A DNA stretch of 64,000 bases from Promethearchaeota archaeon (GTDB lineage: Archaea > Asgardarchaeota > Lokiarchaeia > Sigyniarchaeales > Promethearchaeaceae): positions 62,001-126,000 of the forward strand of contig JAFGBS010000028.1 in NCBI GenBank assembly GCA_016933055.1. The letters run 5' to 3'. This document shows positions 9,455 through 18,781 of this stretch, piece after piece. The notes under the pieces are model-generated. The model saw only the letters and a list, made by a program, of their open reading frames with translations, searched no databases and was not told the DNA's origin. Both the position numbers and the translations under genes were made by a program. Numbering within the stretch: the first letter of the stretch is position 1; every line of letters begins with the position of its first letter.

Positions 9455-10084
9455 ATGACACAACTAGCTTTAGATCAACTTCGTGCAATGGATCAGTTTC
9501 AATGGTACGTTATTTTTATGTTCGTGGTAGTTCTTTATATCTATTTCTCGGAAGCCAAGAAAAAGAACTTTAATGCGATATTCTCCGCACTCATACTGTA
9601 TACAATTCATTGGTTTGTAGAAATAATCAACGCTTTAATTCAGCACTTTACTGGAGATGCATTATGGGCAGTCCCTGCGGGAAGTGCATTCGTACTTTTG
9701 GTAGGAGTTGGGATAGAACTCTCTTTTATGTTCAGTATTGCTGGTATCGTACAGACGAAACTTCTACCTGACGATCCGAAAAAGAAAATCCTTGGTTTAC
9801 CTGCTCCTTTAGCAATCGGGCTCGGTAATGCTGCGCTAGCCTCAATTCTTGAAATTTTCTTATCGAGAACAAATGTATTTTTTTGGGCATACTGGCCGTG
9901 GTGGTCAACATGGACAGTATTCTTGACCGTTTACATTCCATTCTTTGTAGTATCTGCATACGCCTATTATTGGAAGAGAAAGTCTCAACTCTGGTTTTTG
10001 ATTATTGGTGCTATAGTAAATATCTCGATGCTTATTGCGTTTATACTCATTCCGTGGTTAATAACTGGGAAAGCTATGATATAG
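9455..10084 (+). CDS. Six-helix membrane protein, family A (paralogue of 6474)
   Basis: This 209-residue membrane protein has six predicted helices and is a shorter paralogue of the protein at 6474-7205. The shared features are FQWY, the K-N-F-N-A-I segment, the E-I-I-N-A-L-I-Q-H-F segment with TGDALW after it, and a VLLVGVGIELSFMF helix. The start is well set by GAGGTGAT eight bases before the ATG. Its stop lies ten bases before the next gene (10095), so the two are probably co-transcribed. The family is not recognised. Confidence 0.65.
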   Translation: MTQLALDQLRAMDQFQWYVIFMFVVVLYIYFSEAKKKNFNAIFSALILYTIHWFVEIINALIQHFTGDALWAVPAGSAFVLLVGVGIELSFMFSIAGIVQTKLLPDDPKKKILGLPAPLAIGLGNAALASILEIFLSRTNVFFWAYWPWWSTWTVFLTVYIPFFVVSAYAYYWKRKSQLWFLIIGAIVNISMLIAFILIPWLITGKAMI

Positions 10085-10094
10085 GTGCGGAAAA

Positions 10095-10748
10095 ATGGTA
10101 AAGAAAGAAAATATGGCAGCAATAACGATAACTTCATTGGTAATTTACGTAGTATTCATCACCCTAGCGATTCTGTTATATACTGGTGGTATAAAAACCG
10201 ATCTTTTAAAAATAAAATATTCATTTTGGGGCAACAGTCTAAGTGACTTAGGAATGATTACAGGCTATAATGGTCTCTCAAATCTCTACTCCATGGTACT
10301 ATTTACCATTGGAACATCAATGTTGGGATTAAGTTTCATCCCATTTAGCCTATCCTTCCCCGAATTATTTAATGAAAATAGAGTTTCTTGGATTCTGGCT
10401 TTTATCGGAAGTATATTGGGTTATTTAGTTGCTGCAGGAATGATTGGAATTGCTTTTACGCCACATACGACATTTCCTACAATCCATATGATAAGTGTGT
10501 ATATTGCATATGCGTCATTGTTTTTCTCGACAGTTCTTTACTCCATTGCGATTTTTATTTATAAAAAGATACATAATGTATATGGGATTATCGCGGCTTT
10601 ATTTTCAGTAATATTCCTCGGTACTCTTATAATGGGTTTATTTGGATTAGATGGAATGACAAACATAATGGAAATCAGTCAGAAAGTAGGAAGGGGCTTA
10701 ACCATTATAACGTATATCGTTCTAAGCATCCCTCTCCTGAAAGAATGA
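10095..10748 (+). CDS. DUF998-like six-helix membrane protein
   Basis: This 217-residue protein has six hydrophobic helices and no large soluble part. An NSLSDLG motif after helix 1 and a FTPHTTFPTIHM turn before the fourth helix are reminiscent of the DUF998 family of small integral membrane proteins, which have no assigned role. The match is by motif impression only. The gene follows the family A membrane protein with a 10-bp gap and probably shares its mRNA. It converges with the dehydrogenase gene at 10766. Confidence 0.5.
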   Translation: MVKKENMAAITITSLVIYVVFITLAILLYTGGIKTDLLKIKYSFWGNSLSDLGMITGYNGLSNLYSMVLFTIGTSMLGLSFIPFSLSFPELFNENRVSWILAFIGSILGYLVAAGMIGIAFTPHTTFPTIHMISVYIAYASLFFSTVLYSIAIFIYKKIHNVYGIIAALFSVIFLGTLIMGLFGLDGMTNIMEISQKVGRGLTIITYIVLSIPLLKE

Positions 10749-10765
10749 ATAAAATTAATTTCTTT

Positions 10766-11779
10766 TTATTTACGATGAGGTTCAACAATGATTTTTATCC
10801 ATCTCTCACGATCGTAGTAAATAAATGCGTTTACAGCTTCTTCTAAAGTTATACGTTTGGTAATCAGACTTTCTGTATCTAATTTCTTATACCCATTCGT
10901 ACCTGCGATTATGTCTAATGCTGGTAACCAATAATCCTCATTATCTTTGGAATTGACCATTGCTTCGGGATAAACCAACTCAACCCCCTTTTTTCGACAA
11001 TTCACATAAGGAATGTATTGCATTTTTTGGGCTCCAAAAACCATCACCCGATAGCCCGACTCCACTAAATCGATTGCTTGGAGGAGAGTTTCATTTTTTC
11101 CGACCATTTCAAAAACTGCGTGCACTTCTCCAAACACTTCCTTGATCTGGTTGACCACCGTATAATTTCCATGGTTGGCTCGTTTAAATTGATTCGGGTC
11201 AAAGATTTTTGCACCCCATTTTTTCGCAAGGGTTCTTTTATGAATATAGGGATCCGATGCAGCCACTTCAATTCCGTTGTTTCGCAGAATTTGAGTTAAA
11301 ATTAGCCCAATCGGACCTAATCCCAAGATTACTGCTTTTTTTTCCCCCTCTATTCGCTCTAATTCCGCCCGTTTATAACAATTATATGCACAACCAACAG
11401 CGTCAGCAAAACTGATCTCCTCTACAGTCATATCATTTCGGACAATTGGTAGTTTTAATTCTTTCTCATCTTTTCCATGACCAACCACATTCACGTGGGT
11501 GGAGTATTCTGCGTACCCTGCACCCATTCGAGCTAAGTGATCTCCTTCATATATTCCCTCCACATCTTTTCCCACTTCTATGGCTATTGCACCGGTCTCG
11601 TGTCCATGACCTCCAGGACCGTCGGCTACTATCCAATGGTCTCCTTCGAAAATTCCAACATCCGATCCGCAGATACCTACTGCCTCTATTTTTGCTAAGA
11701 CTTCATCATGTTTTGGGTTTGGAATATCAACATGTAACAAGTTCACGTGCCAAGGTTCTGGAAAAATTAATGCACGCAT
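10766..11779 (-). CDS. Medium-chain zinc-type dehydrogenase, glucose-dehydrogenase-like
   Basis: This protein has the medium-chain dehydrogenase fold. Counting from the ATG at 11779, there is a catalytic zinc region GICGSD (Cys37), then HGHETG (His60, Glu61), and a nucleotide-binding loop VILGLGPIGLI. That start is preferred over the GTG at 11803 because GGAAGGTGG lies just upstream of the ATG. The four-cysteine structural-zinc lobe expected near residues 90-110 is absent, and that stretch reads MGAGYAEYSTHVNV. The arrangement resembles archaeal sugar (glucose/galactose) dehydrogenases that oxidise aldoses with NAD(P). An alcohol or polyol substrate is equally possible. The sugar symporter at 13144 makes a sugar substrate attractive. 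Confidence 0.75.
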   Translation of the reverse strand: MRALIFPEPWHVNLLHVDIPNPKHDEVLAKIEAVGICGSDVGIFEGDHWIVADGPGGHGHETGAIAIEVGKDVEGIYEGDHLARMGAGYAEYSTHVNVVGHGKDEKELKLPIVRNDMTVEEISFADAVGCAYNCYKRAELERIEGEKKAVILGLGPIGLILTQILRNNGIEVAASDPYIHKRTLAKKWGAKIFDPNQFKRANHGNYTVVNQIKEVFGEVHAVFEMVGKNETLLQAIDLVESGYRVMVFGAQKMQYIPYVNCRKKGVELVYPEAMVNSKDNEDYWLPALDIIAGTNGYKKLDTESLITKRITLEEAVNAFIYYDRERWIKIIVEPHRK

Positions 11780-11920
11780 CTTGCCACCTTCCATTTCAAA
11801 CACCTTTACGCTTTTCTATTTCTCTATTCGTATCCTATCATTTAAATCTGCGTTCATGAAAGGAACAATATTAAGAATGGTACATTAAAATTTAAATTCT
11901 CATTTGTGAAGTAGGGAAGT

Positions 11921-13054
11921 ATGGTTTTGAAACAAAAAGATGATTCATGGAAAATTATTAGTAAGGAACCAATGGGATCTTATTCTCTAAGGAACATTTT
12001 CCTCTTACTATTTTTAACTAAATTTCATATATCCTTGAAATATATCCCCCGATTGATTTGGGCATTATCCTTGTCTTTTATTACATTTCCAATGCGATTG
12101 ATCGAATCTATTAGGTTTGATAACAAGATTAAAAAGACCCAAGTGATCAAAGATCCCATTTTTATCGTTGGATTTTATCGAACTGGAACCACTTTCATTC
12201 ATATACTCTTTTCTAAGGATCCCCAATTTGGTTTTATGTCAAATCTTGACTGCTTTATGCCTCTTTACAATCTTACATTTGAAAACCTTGCACGAAAAGT
12301 TTTCCTAAAATTGATGCCCAAAACTCGTCCTATGGATAATTTAAAACTTATAGTAGGCGAACCCCAAGAGGAACATTACGCAGTCGCCTCTAAATCCCAA
12401 TTTGGAATATTAAACGCATTAATTTTTCCAAAAAAATTTAGCTATTTTACACGGTTTCTTTCCTTTGAAAATTGTACTGAAAGGGAACTAAGTAAATGGA
12501 AAAGTGTGTATCATTACTTTGTGCAGAAAACCACTTTAAAACATGACGGTAAGCAATTAATCCTCAAAAATCCTGCAAACGCAGCCAGAATCAAGTATCT
12601 TTTGGAAATGTATCCTAATGCCAAATTTATCTATTCTTACCGTAATCCGTATACTTTGTACCCAAGTATGAAGGTCTTTTTCAAAAAATTATTAGAGATA
12701 TTCACATTACAGAGTTGGGATGAAAATGAAATAGATGACAGTTTTTTGAAGTTATTTAATACCAATTTTAGACTATTTCAAGATTCTAAAAAACTTATCC
12801 CTCCGAACAATTATTATGAACTGCAATATGAGAAATTCATAGAAAATCCTCTTCGGTTTCTTGAGGAAATTTATGAGAAATTTCAATTAAAAGACTTTGA
12901 GTCTGTAAAATCTGATTTTCTGCAGCACATTCGGGATCAAAGTGACTACAAACCGAATACACATAAAATTGATAGAAAAGTTATTGAAACTGTGAATTCT
13001 CATTTGGACCGATATCGAACAGAATATGGATATGGTCGTCTAGACCCAAAATAA
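11921..13054 (+). CDS. PAPS-dependent sulfotransferase family protein
   Basis: The 5'-phosphosulfate-binding loop is PIFIVGFYRTGTTFIH (about 79-94) and the 3'-phosphate-binding segment SYRNPYTLYPSM follows near residue 240. These are the two hallmarks of the Sulfotransf_3-type family. At 377 residues the length is typical. A hydrophobic stretch at 24-60 may place it at the membrane. Known family members sulfate glycolipids, sugars or tyrosines using PAPS. The acceptor cannot be deduced. The gene is divergent from the dehydrogenase and followed by a sugar-type symporter, so a carbohydrate or glycolipid acceptor is plausible but unproven. Confidence 0.75.
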   Translation: MVLKQKDDSWKIISKEPMGSYSLRNIFLLLFLTKFHISLKYIPRLIWALSLSFITFPMRLIESIRFDNKIKKTQVIKDPIFIVGFYRTGTTFIHILFSKDPQFGFMSNLDCFMPLYNLTFENLARKVFLKLMPKTRPMDNLKLIVGEPQEEHYAVASKSQFGILNALIFPKKFSYFTRFLSFENCTERELSKWKSVYHYFVQKTTLKHDGKQLILKNPANAARIKYLLEMYPNAKFIYSYRNPYTLYPSMKVFFKKLLEIFTLQSWDENEIDDSFLKLFNTNFRLFQDSKKLIPPNNYYELQYEKFIENPLRFLEEIYEKFQLKDFESVKSDFLQHIRDQSDYKPNTHKIDRKVIETVNSHLDRYRTEYGYGRLDPK

Positions 13055-13091
13055 TTAATTTAATGCGTTTTATTTGGCAAAAACGAACGCA

Positions 13092-13100
13092 TTATAAATA
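13092..13100 (+). promoter_or_regulatory. Probable archaeal TATA box for the GPH symporter gene
   Basis: The sequence TTATAAATA lies 44 bp before the ATG at 13144, preceded by a purine-containing stretch that could act as a BRE. The spacing predicts transcription starting near 13120 and a short leader. This is sequence inference only. Confidence 0.5.
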
Positions 13101-13143
13101 CAAGTGACAAAGATCCTTGCATATAGTATAACGAGATGGTTCT

Positions 13144-14472
13144 ATGTCTGAGATGGAAAACGGTTCAAACAGAAAATTAAAAAAGTTCGGAAAATTCGTT
13201 GGTGGGCAAGTTGTGGTATTAGGATTACTGTTCTTCGCAGATCAAATCTTCGGTTTTGCAGAAGCTGAATATCTAAATACATATATAACGGAAGTGCTTG
13301 GTTTCCCTTATAAATATGTAGCTCGGATGGTTTCAATCTCTGCATTAATGGGTTTGATAACTAACATAATTTGGGGTATTGTAAGTGATAACACTCGAAG
13401 TAAATTTGGAAGAAGAAAACCCTACTTGTTTTTTGGAGGTGTAATATCGGGAATTTTCATGGTGCTATTTGCTTTTTCACTGCGAATTGCTGGCGGAGAT
13501 CCCTACATTGCATACATTATTTGTATCATAATTGATGGTGTGATAATTGGAATTTCTTCAAACGCTTATTACGTTGCTGAACGTTCCCTCTTACCCGATT
13601 TAGTAGAACCTCGACTTAGGGGAAGAGCAAATGGAATTGTAGAAATAATCGGATATATCGGCATGATTGTTATAGTTGGAGCTTCAATTGTTACCGATCC
13701 CCTTTTTGGTGGCCTTAATGAAACAGCTCATTTCTTTTTGCTCTCATTGGGTGGTGGAATCATCATAATTGTAAGTATTCTAGCCATGTTGTTGGTAAAG
13801 GAGAAACCTGTTGACAATCTACCCCCTAAGACACCATTTTTCAGAGATCTTGTCAAGATTTTCAATGTTAAGGAGCTCGGAAAAAATCGAGAATTTTTAA
13901 AAATCATTCTCGCAATGACTGTTTTTCGAATAGGGATTATGATCATCATGCCTTACATCATGATTTATCTAATCACAACCTTAGAGCTTCCATTAATCGA
14001 CATGCTATTGGCTATTCTTGCTGCGTTTGGAGGCACTTTCATTCTAATTGCCATTATTGGAAGAATAACAGATAAATATGGCAGAAAACGTTTTCTATCG
14101 TTATTCATTGTTATTTCTAGCATTTTCTTCTTTGGAATGCCATTTGTGCAAGGTGGATGGAATTTTCAAACGGGTGGGGCGGTCAATTTAATTTTATTAC
14201 TTATCTTAATACCATTTGTTGTATTTGGAATATTAGGATTAATTACTCCAATGCAGGCATGGAGTCAAGATCTTTTACCCATAGAAAGTCGTGGAAAATT
14301 CTTGGGCGTACTAAACCTAGTGTTTACTATTCCACAAATTATTGGAGCGCATCTTGGCGCATTAATTGCTGATAATTTTGGCGTGGAATATATATTTTGG
14401 TTGGCTCCAATTTTCTTCCTGGTTTCAATTCCCTTTTTCTTATGGGTAAAAGAGACTTTAAAGAAAGAATAA
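13144..14472 (+). CDS. GPH-family (glycoside-pentoside-hexuronide) cation symporter
   Basis: This 442-residue major-facilitator protein has 12 predicted helices. The loop after helix 2 reads IVSDNTRSKFGRRKPYL (about residues 78-94), the D-x-T-R-S-x-F-G-R-R-x-P motif of the MelB/GPH family, and a matching ITDKYGRKRF loop occurs in the second half. The family imports oligosaccharides or glycosides with Na+ or H+. It sits between a sulfotransferase and two acyltransferases and a few kilobases from several glycoside hydrolases, which supports a role in sugar uptake. The exact substrate is unknown. It ends directly against the stop of the convergent acyltransferase gene. Confidence 0.85.
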   Translation: MSEMENGSNRKLKKFGKFVGGQVVVLGLLFFADQIFGFAEAEYLNTYITEVLGFPYKYVARMVSISALMGLITNIIWGIVSDNTRSKFGRRKPYLFFGGVISGIFMVLFAFSLRIAGGDPYIAYIICIIIDGVIIGISSNAYYVAERSLLPDLVEPRLRGRANGIVEIIGYIGMIVIVGASIVTDPLFGGLNETAHFFLLSLGGGIIIIVSILAMLLVKEKPVDNLPPKTPFFRDLVKIFNVKELGKNREFLKIILAMTVFRIGIMIIMPYIMIYLITTLELPLIDMLLAILAAFGGTFILIAIIGRITDKYGRKRFLSLFIVISSIFFFGMPFVQGGWNFQTGGAVNLILLLILIPFVVFGILGLITPMQAWSQDLLPIESRGKFLGVLNLVFTIPQIIGAHLGALIADNFGVEYIFWLAPIFFLVSIPFFLWVKETLKKE

Positions 14473-15291
14473 TTATTTTTTTTTTCTCTTCAGGCTGTAT
14501 ACAGTTTTACGAAAAAAATCTCGCATTTCCTCATCGGATGCATATTGGTTGTAAGTTTCAGGATATACAATACCCCCTACTCGCACGCTTATTGTTTCCC
14601 CTCTCTTTTTGAAATATTCCTTAATCAGAAGAAATGTTCGCACATATGTGTGAATTCGTCCAAGTATGTGAAATATTCGGCTGTTTGTTCCCTCAAAGTA
14701 AATGGGAACTATAGGCACTTGTGCCATCCGAATCAGCTTGAATACCCCTTTCTTCCATGGACGGTCGGTAATTTCCTTGGATCCTTCATAATATGTGGCT
14801 ACTTCGCCAGCGGGAAAAAATCCGATCACATTCCCATTTTCTAACCATTCCAAAGCAACATTCGTGCCCCCCATTCCTTTTGGCTTTCCTCTTTCATCAA
14901 ACGGATTTACTGGTATAACATAATCTTTAGATGCTTTGATTTTTTGCAGAATATAATTACCAGTAAACTTGAATATAGGACGCTCTTTTCCTATATATCC
15001 AAGAAGGATAGTGCCATCCAAAAAACCAAATGCATGATTGGAAACCGTGCAAAAAGCTTGATTTTTTAACTCATGCAAGAAGGATGTGTCAAAATTGACG
15101 GTGATGTTCAGTTTTTCTAGTGCTTTTCGGTACATTTCTGGATAATCATTATATGGTACAAGTTTATTCTTATGAAATCGGTTCAATTTATTAATTTTCA
15201 TCAATTGCATAACTATTGTTGCAAGCCACGGTTTTAATCCAAAGACTTCGATGAGTGATGATTTTGGGATAAAATCCTCATGTTTTTCCAT
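14473..15291 (-). CDS. Hemolysin-type lysophospholipid acyltransferase, tandem copy 1
   Basis: This is a 272-residue acyltransferase of the LPLAT superfamily. The catalytic motif is SNHAFGFLDG (His86, Asp92; an H-x5-D form), and the acceptor motif is FFPAGEVAT (about 158-166) instead of FPEG. This NHxxGxxDG/FPAG combination is typical of the hemolysin-like acyltransferases known from Bacteroidota and related to glycine- or ornithine-lipid synthesis. There is no obvious membrane helix. The start has a strong GAGGAG six bases upstream. It is about half identical by eye to the next gene, so the pair arose by tandem duplication. The acyl acceptor is unknown. Confidence 0.8.
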   Translation of the reverse strand: MEKHEDFIPKSSLIEVFGLKPWLATIVMQLMKINKLNRFHKNKLVPYNDYPEMYRKALEKLNITVNFDTSFLHELKNQAFCTVSNHAFGFLDGTILLGYIGKERPIFKFTGNYILQKIKASKDYVIPVNPFDERGKPKGMGGTNVALEWLENGNVIGFFPAGEVATYYEGSKEITDRPWKKGVFKLIRMAQVPIVPIYFEGTNSRIFHILGRIHTYVRTFLLIKEYFKKRGETISVRVGGIVYPETYNQYASDEEMRDFFRKTVYSLKRKKK

Positions 15292-15386
15292 GGTATCTCC
15301 TCTACTGGTAAAATATTAAATAATTACCATTTTAAGAAAAATGTGGAGTGTTATATTTTCAAGATTTTAGTGCTTATTTCAATTTA

Positions 15387-16223
15387 TCATTTTAAATCAT
15401 AGACCTTTTGCCTGAAAAACTCTCTTTTCTCTTCTGGAGTTTCATACTTATTATATTCATCGGGATAAATAATATCACCCGTTTCCATCCGGATGGTTTT
15501 ATTTCGTTTATTATGCCATTCCTTTATCAATCTCCAAGTGCGTAATAAGGGATGTAAGCGCCCCAAACGATGAAACTTTGGGCTATTTGTTCCTCTAAAA
15601 AAAACAGGAATAACTGGTACTTGCGCTATGGCAATTAAACGAAATACAGAGATCATCCAGGGACGATCTGTGATTTCTCGAGAACCTTTGTATCGAGTTG
15701 CAACTTCACCTGCAGGAAAAAGTCCAACAGGTGTTCCTTTTTCAATTAACCGCATTACCGCAATCGTTCCTCCCATATGTGCCTTTTTTAACCGATCAAA
15801 AGGATTCACTGGAACAAAAAAATCATTCACGGCTTTAATTCTACTGAGTAGATAATTTGCGGTTACCTTAAAATCTGGATGTTTCTTTCCTATTTCTGAT
15901 ATTAAAATAACGCCATCAAGTAAACCATATGCATGATTACTGATAGTGAAGAATGGACCATCGGGTAATTGCTCATAAAATTTCTGGTCAATATCTAAAC
16001 TAATATTCATCTCTTTAAGCGCTTTTGTAAACAATTCCTGTTTCGAGTCCACTGGCAATAATGTTCTGAAAAATTTATTTAATTTAGGTATTGCCATGCC
16101 ACGCATTACGATGGTTGCAAGCCATGGTTTAATTCCAAATGCTTCTATAATAGTGTTTTTTGGAATTAAATCCTCAGTTTTCCAAGATTCTTCTGGTGCA
16201 TCTGATTCTTCCGATTCATCCAT
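15387..16223 (-). CDS. Hemolysin-type lysophospholipid acyltransferase, tandem copy 2
   Basis: This is a 278-residue paralogue of the preceding protein. It has an acidic N-terminal extension (MDESEESDAPEES), then the shared IEAFGIKPWLATIVM segment, the catalytic SNHAYGLLDG (His97, Asp103) and LFPAGEVATRYKGS (about 168-181). All key residues are kept, so both copies are probably active, perhaps with different acyl donors or acceptors. The copies are separated by 95 bp and point the same way, so co-transcription is likely. In bacteria the family makes acylated membrane lipids. Its presence in an archaeal context is notable. Confidence 0.8.
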   Translation of the reverse strand: MDESEESDAPEESWKTEDLIPKNTIIEAFGIKPWLATIVMRGMAIPKLNKFFRTLLPVDSKQELFTKALKEMNISLDIDQKFYEQLPDGPFFTISNHAYGLLDGVILISEIGKKHPDFKVTANYLLSRIKAVNDFFVPVNPFDRLKKAHMGGTIAVMRLIEKGTPVGLFPAGEVATRYKGSREITDRPWMISVFRLIAIAQVPVIPVFFRGTNSPKFHRLGRLHPLLRTWRLIKEWHNKRNKTIRMETGDIIYPDEYNKYETPEEKREFFRQKVYDLK

Positions 16224-16311
16224 AACTACTTCATTTATCAGCGTTCAATCTTTATTAGTCTTGCTTTTTCTCTATAAGATTCATTACTTATTTGAAGAAA
16301 AGAAGAATGAA

Positions 16312-18693
16312 CTATTTTAAGGGTGTGAGTATTAGTTCACTTTCTTTTTCTTGCAAGATTTGTTTATCTGACCAGTTCATGATAAAATATTTTCCTGTTC
16401 TCCACATTTCGAACATATCACAGTAGTGAGGGCTTGCTAAATGCCCAGACTGTCCCGTAGGATAAATATAGAACGAATTTTCTAAATTCCCTAAATCTAC
16501 AATCTGTCGGTAGGATGCAGCAAAAAATTGCAAATTGTAGGGATTGGAAGGATTCCATGCAGTCTGGTTCGGTGTATCCGTATCTCCTCCGATGGGTTTA
16601 CCCTCCTTCCCCCCTACATTAAAAACCTCGTCCATCGGTTTTTGTATTGCCATTGCATGGGCGATCGACACTCTATGAGCATCTCCCCACCCTACCGATT
16701 TCCATTTATCACCATACGTGGATTTTAACCATTGGATGCTTTCATTGAAGGCTTGTTTAAGTACCTCCGTTTTGCCTCCCCCTTGCTGAATCCACCATGA
16801 ATCGGGATTCTTTAAGAGTTTGTGAAGAATAGGTCCATCATTTCCGTACATATCGGAAATATTGGAAAGAACTGGTATATATCCGACCCCAAGATATTTT
16901 ACCGTTAATTCTTCGCCTAGAATGGGCAGAAATATAATTTTGTTCAAATTATATTTAAATACTTCATAATACAAACCCGGAGTACTATCAACGGTCAGTT
17001 GTCCGTCCCAATTTTCTAAATTAGCTATGAAATATTTAATATCTGGATTTTTACTTTGGTAACTTGAGATTACATGGATTAAATCTAAAGCCATTAAGCA
17101 TTTGACATCATTCTGAAGGTCCATGTGATCTTTCGGAAAATGCATTTTACCTTTAGACTGGATAAAATTAGTTATTCGTTTTGCCCTGTAACCGTTCATG
17201 GAAACTCCCGATAAATAATAGGGGTAAGAATCGGGGACGAGTTTATTATTGCATGTGACGATCATTCCAGATTTAGGATTAAATGCATGCGGCATTTCTT
17301 CAAAGGGAATTTCATCAATCCATTCATATTCTCCCGTCCATCCTGGAACAGGAATCGTTCCCGTACCCTTTGCCCGTATAGGTATCTTTCCAGAGACATA
17401 CCATCCTATATTGCCGTAAATATCAGCATATGACATATTCATTTGAGGTGCAGTGAACATCCTCATCGCTTCCACGAAATCATCCCACTCCTGTCCTGTG
17501 TTAATCAGATAATATGATTTTAGCACTTTGGAGGGTCGTAAAGACATTCCACAATATGCAATTGCTCGTTTTTCCTCATTAATTCCTTTTGATATAATGG
17601 GACCGTGATGAGTAATCAAAACTTTCTCCTTGTGCGAGGTTTTATGTTTAATATTAATTTCCTCTTCCACGATTTCTGCATTTTTCCATTCTCCCTTGAA
17701 TTCATATTGATCAAGATCATCAGGATTCATTTTTTCGATGAACAGATCCTCTGCATCAGCTCGTGCAAGGGTTGATCCATACGCAAAATATTGATTATGA
17801 CCAACTAATACTAAGGGCAATCCTGGTAGGCACACTCCAGAAACATTCAAATCTCTTTTTCCATCTTTTTCCACTATTAGATGATTATAATACCAAATTG
17901 CAGGTACTGACAATTCTAAATGCATATCGTTACAATGTACGGCCGATTTGGTGTCATTGTTTGATGGAGTAATCGTCCATGAATTGCTTGCTCCTCCTTT
18001 TTTTATGAATGGTCCTTGAATTGCTTTCAAAATTCCATCTTCAAACACATTCATTTCAACCTTTTCTCCCATTACCGTTGGATTTTCATCAGGGTAAATA
18101 GGTGCAATTTCATTTGCGTGTTCGATGCCCACTTTATCTGCGATTGCCATTCTGGCAATTTCTAAATGCCAACAGCCACTCATAGTCCAGCACATATATC
18201 GTGCAAGAGCCATAGTATCTTCGATTTCCCAAGGCCGGGGCTTTTTATGCTTTAATAGACTATGTTCGACTGGAATTTTCCAGTTTTTATTGGTGATAAG
18301 AACATTTACTCCCGCAACATATGCTTGGATAAGTGACTTCATATGTTCATCGAGGAGTTCCCAGTCTTTTTTAGCGACTCGAGCAAATCCAAAAGTTCGT
18401 GAAGCAATATCGGTCCCTAATGCAAGTTCTCCAAAAATCTCGGACATTTGCCCTCTCGATACTCTACGGTTAAGTTCCATTTGCCAAAAACGTTCTTGCG
18501 CGTGACAATAGCCTTGAGCAAACACTAGGTCTTCTTCATTTTTCGCATAGATATGCGGCGCTCCTGCTTTATCGCGAATGATCTTAACGGGTGATTTTAA
18601 ACCCGGAAGCGTAACTTCTCCATCTACTTGCGGTAAACGTTTTTTACTCATATTCAAAATAATTCCTTTTAGAATTTTCCCTAAAAGCGTCAT
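16312..18693 (-). CDS. Penicillin-acylase (Ntn hydrolase) family amidase
   Basis: This 793-residue protein has the full alpha-linker-beta layout of the family. The alpha part contains IIRDKAGAPHIYA (about 38-50) and FAQGYCHAQERFWQMEL (about 58-74). The autocatalytic cleavage site is GGASNSW (about 233-239), making Ser236 the predicted N-terminal nucleophile of the beta chain. The beta chain keeps the HCNDMHLEL segment and, near the C-terminus, the SGHLASPHYCDM region. Such enzymes cleave amides of acyl chains or aromatic acids from lactams, homoserine lactones or peptides. There is no evident signal peptide, although bacterial members are usually exported, so a cytoplasmic location is suggested. 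The natural substrate is unknown. Confidence 0.85.
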   Translation of the reverse strand: MTLLGKILKGIILNMSKKRLPQVDGEVTLPGLKSPVKIIRDKAGAPHIYAKNEEDLVFAQGYCHAQERFWQMELNRRVSRGQMSEIFGELALGTDIASRTFGFARVAKKDWELLDEHMKSLIQAYVAGVNVLITNKNWKIPVEHSLLKHKKPRPWEIEDTMALARYMCWTMSGCWHLEIARMAIADKVGIEHANEIAPIYPDENPTVMGEKVEMNVFEDGILKAIQGPFIKKGGASNSWTITPSNNDTKSAVHCNDMHLELSVPAIWYYNHLIVEKDGKRDLNVSGVCLPGLPLVLVGHNQYFAYGSTLARADAEDLFIEKMNPDDLDQYEFKGEWKNAEIVEEEINIKHKTSHKEKVLITHHGPIISKGINEEKRAIAYCGMSLRPSKVLKSYYLINTGQEWDDFVEAMRMFTAPQMNMSYADIYGNIGWYVSGKIPIRAKGTGTIPVPGWTGEYEWIDEIPFEEMPHAFNPKSGMIVTCNNKLVPDSYPYYLSGVSMNGYRAKRITNFIQSKGKMHFPKDHMDLQNDVKCLMALDLIHVISSYQSKNPDIKYFIANLENWDGQLTVDSTPGLYYEVFKYNLNKIIFLPILGEELTVKYLGVGYIPVLSNISDMYGNDGPILHKLLKNPDSWWIQQGGGKTEVLKQAFNESIQWLKSTYGDKWKSVGWGDAHRVSIAHAMAIQKPMDEVFNVGGKEGKPIGGDTDTPNQTAWNPSNPYNLQFFAASYRQIVDLGNLENSFYIYPTGQSGHLASPHYCDMFEMWRTGKYFIMNWSDKQILQEKESELILTPLK

Positions 18694-18781
18694 TTTTCTT
18701 AAACCTACTTAGAAGTGTCTCCCAATTAGTGGAAAAATAATATAAATCTTTACGCTTTCGAATTGAAAAGTAAAAAAAAAA

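Noticed and set aside
11446..11859. A 137-codon plus-strand frame opposite the dehydrogenase gene
   Set aside because: It is an antisense shadow. The dehydrogenase on the other strand has clear family motifs and the shadow has His/Leu-rich nonsense composition.
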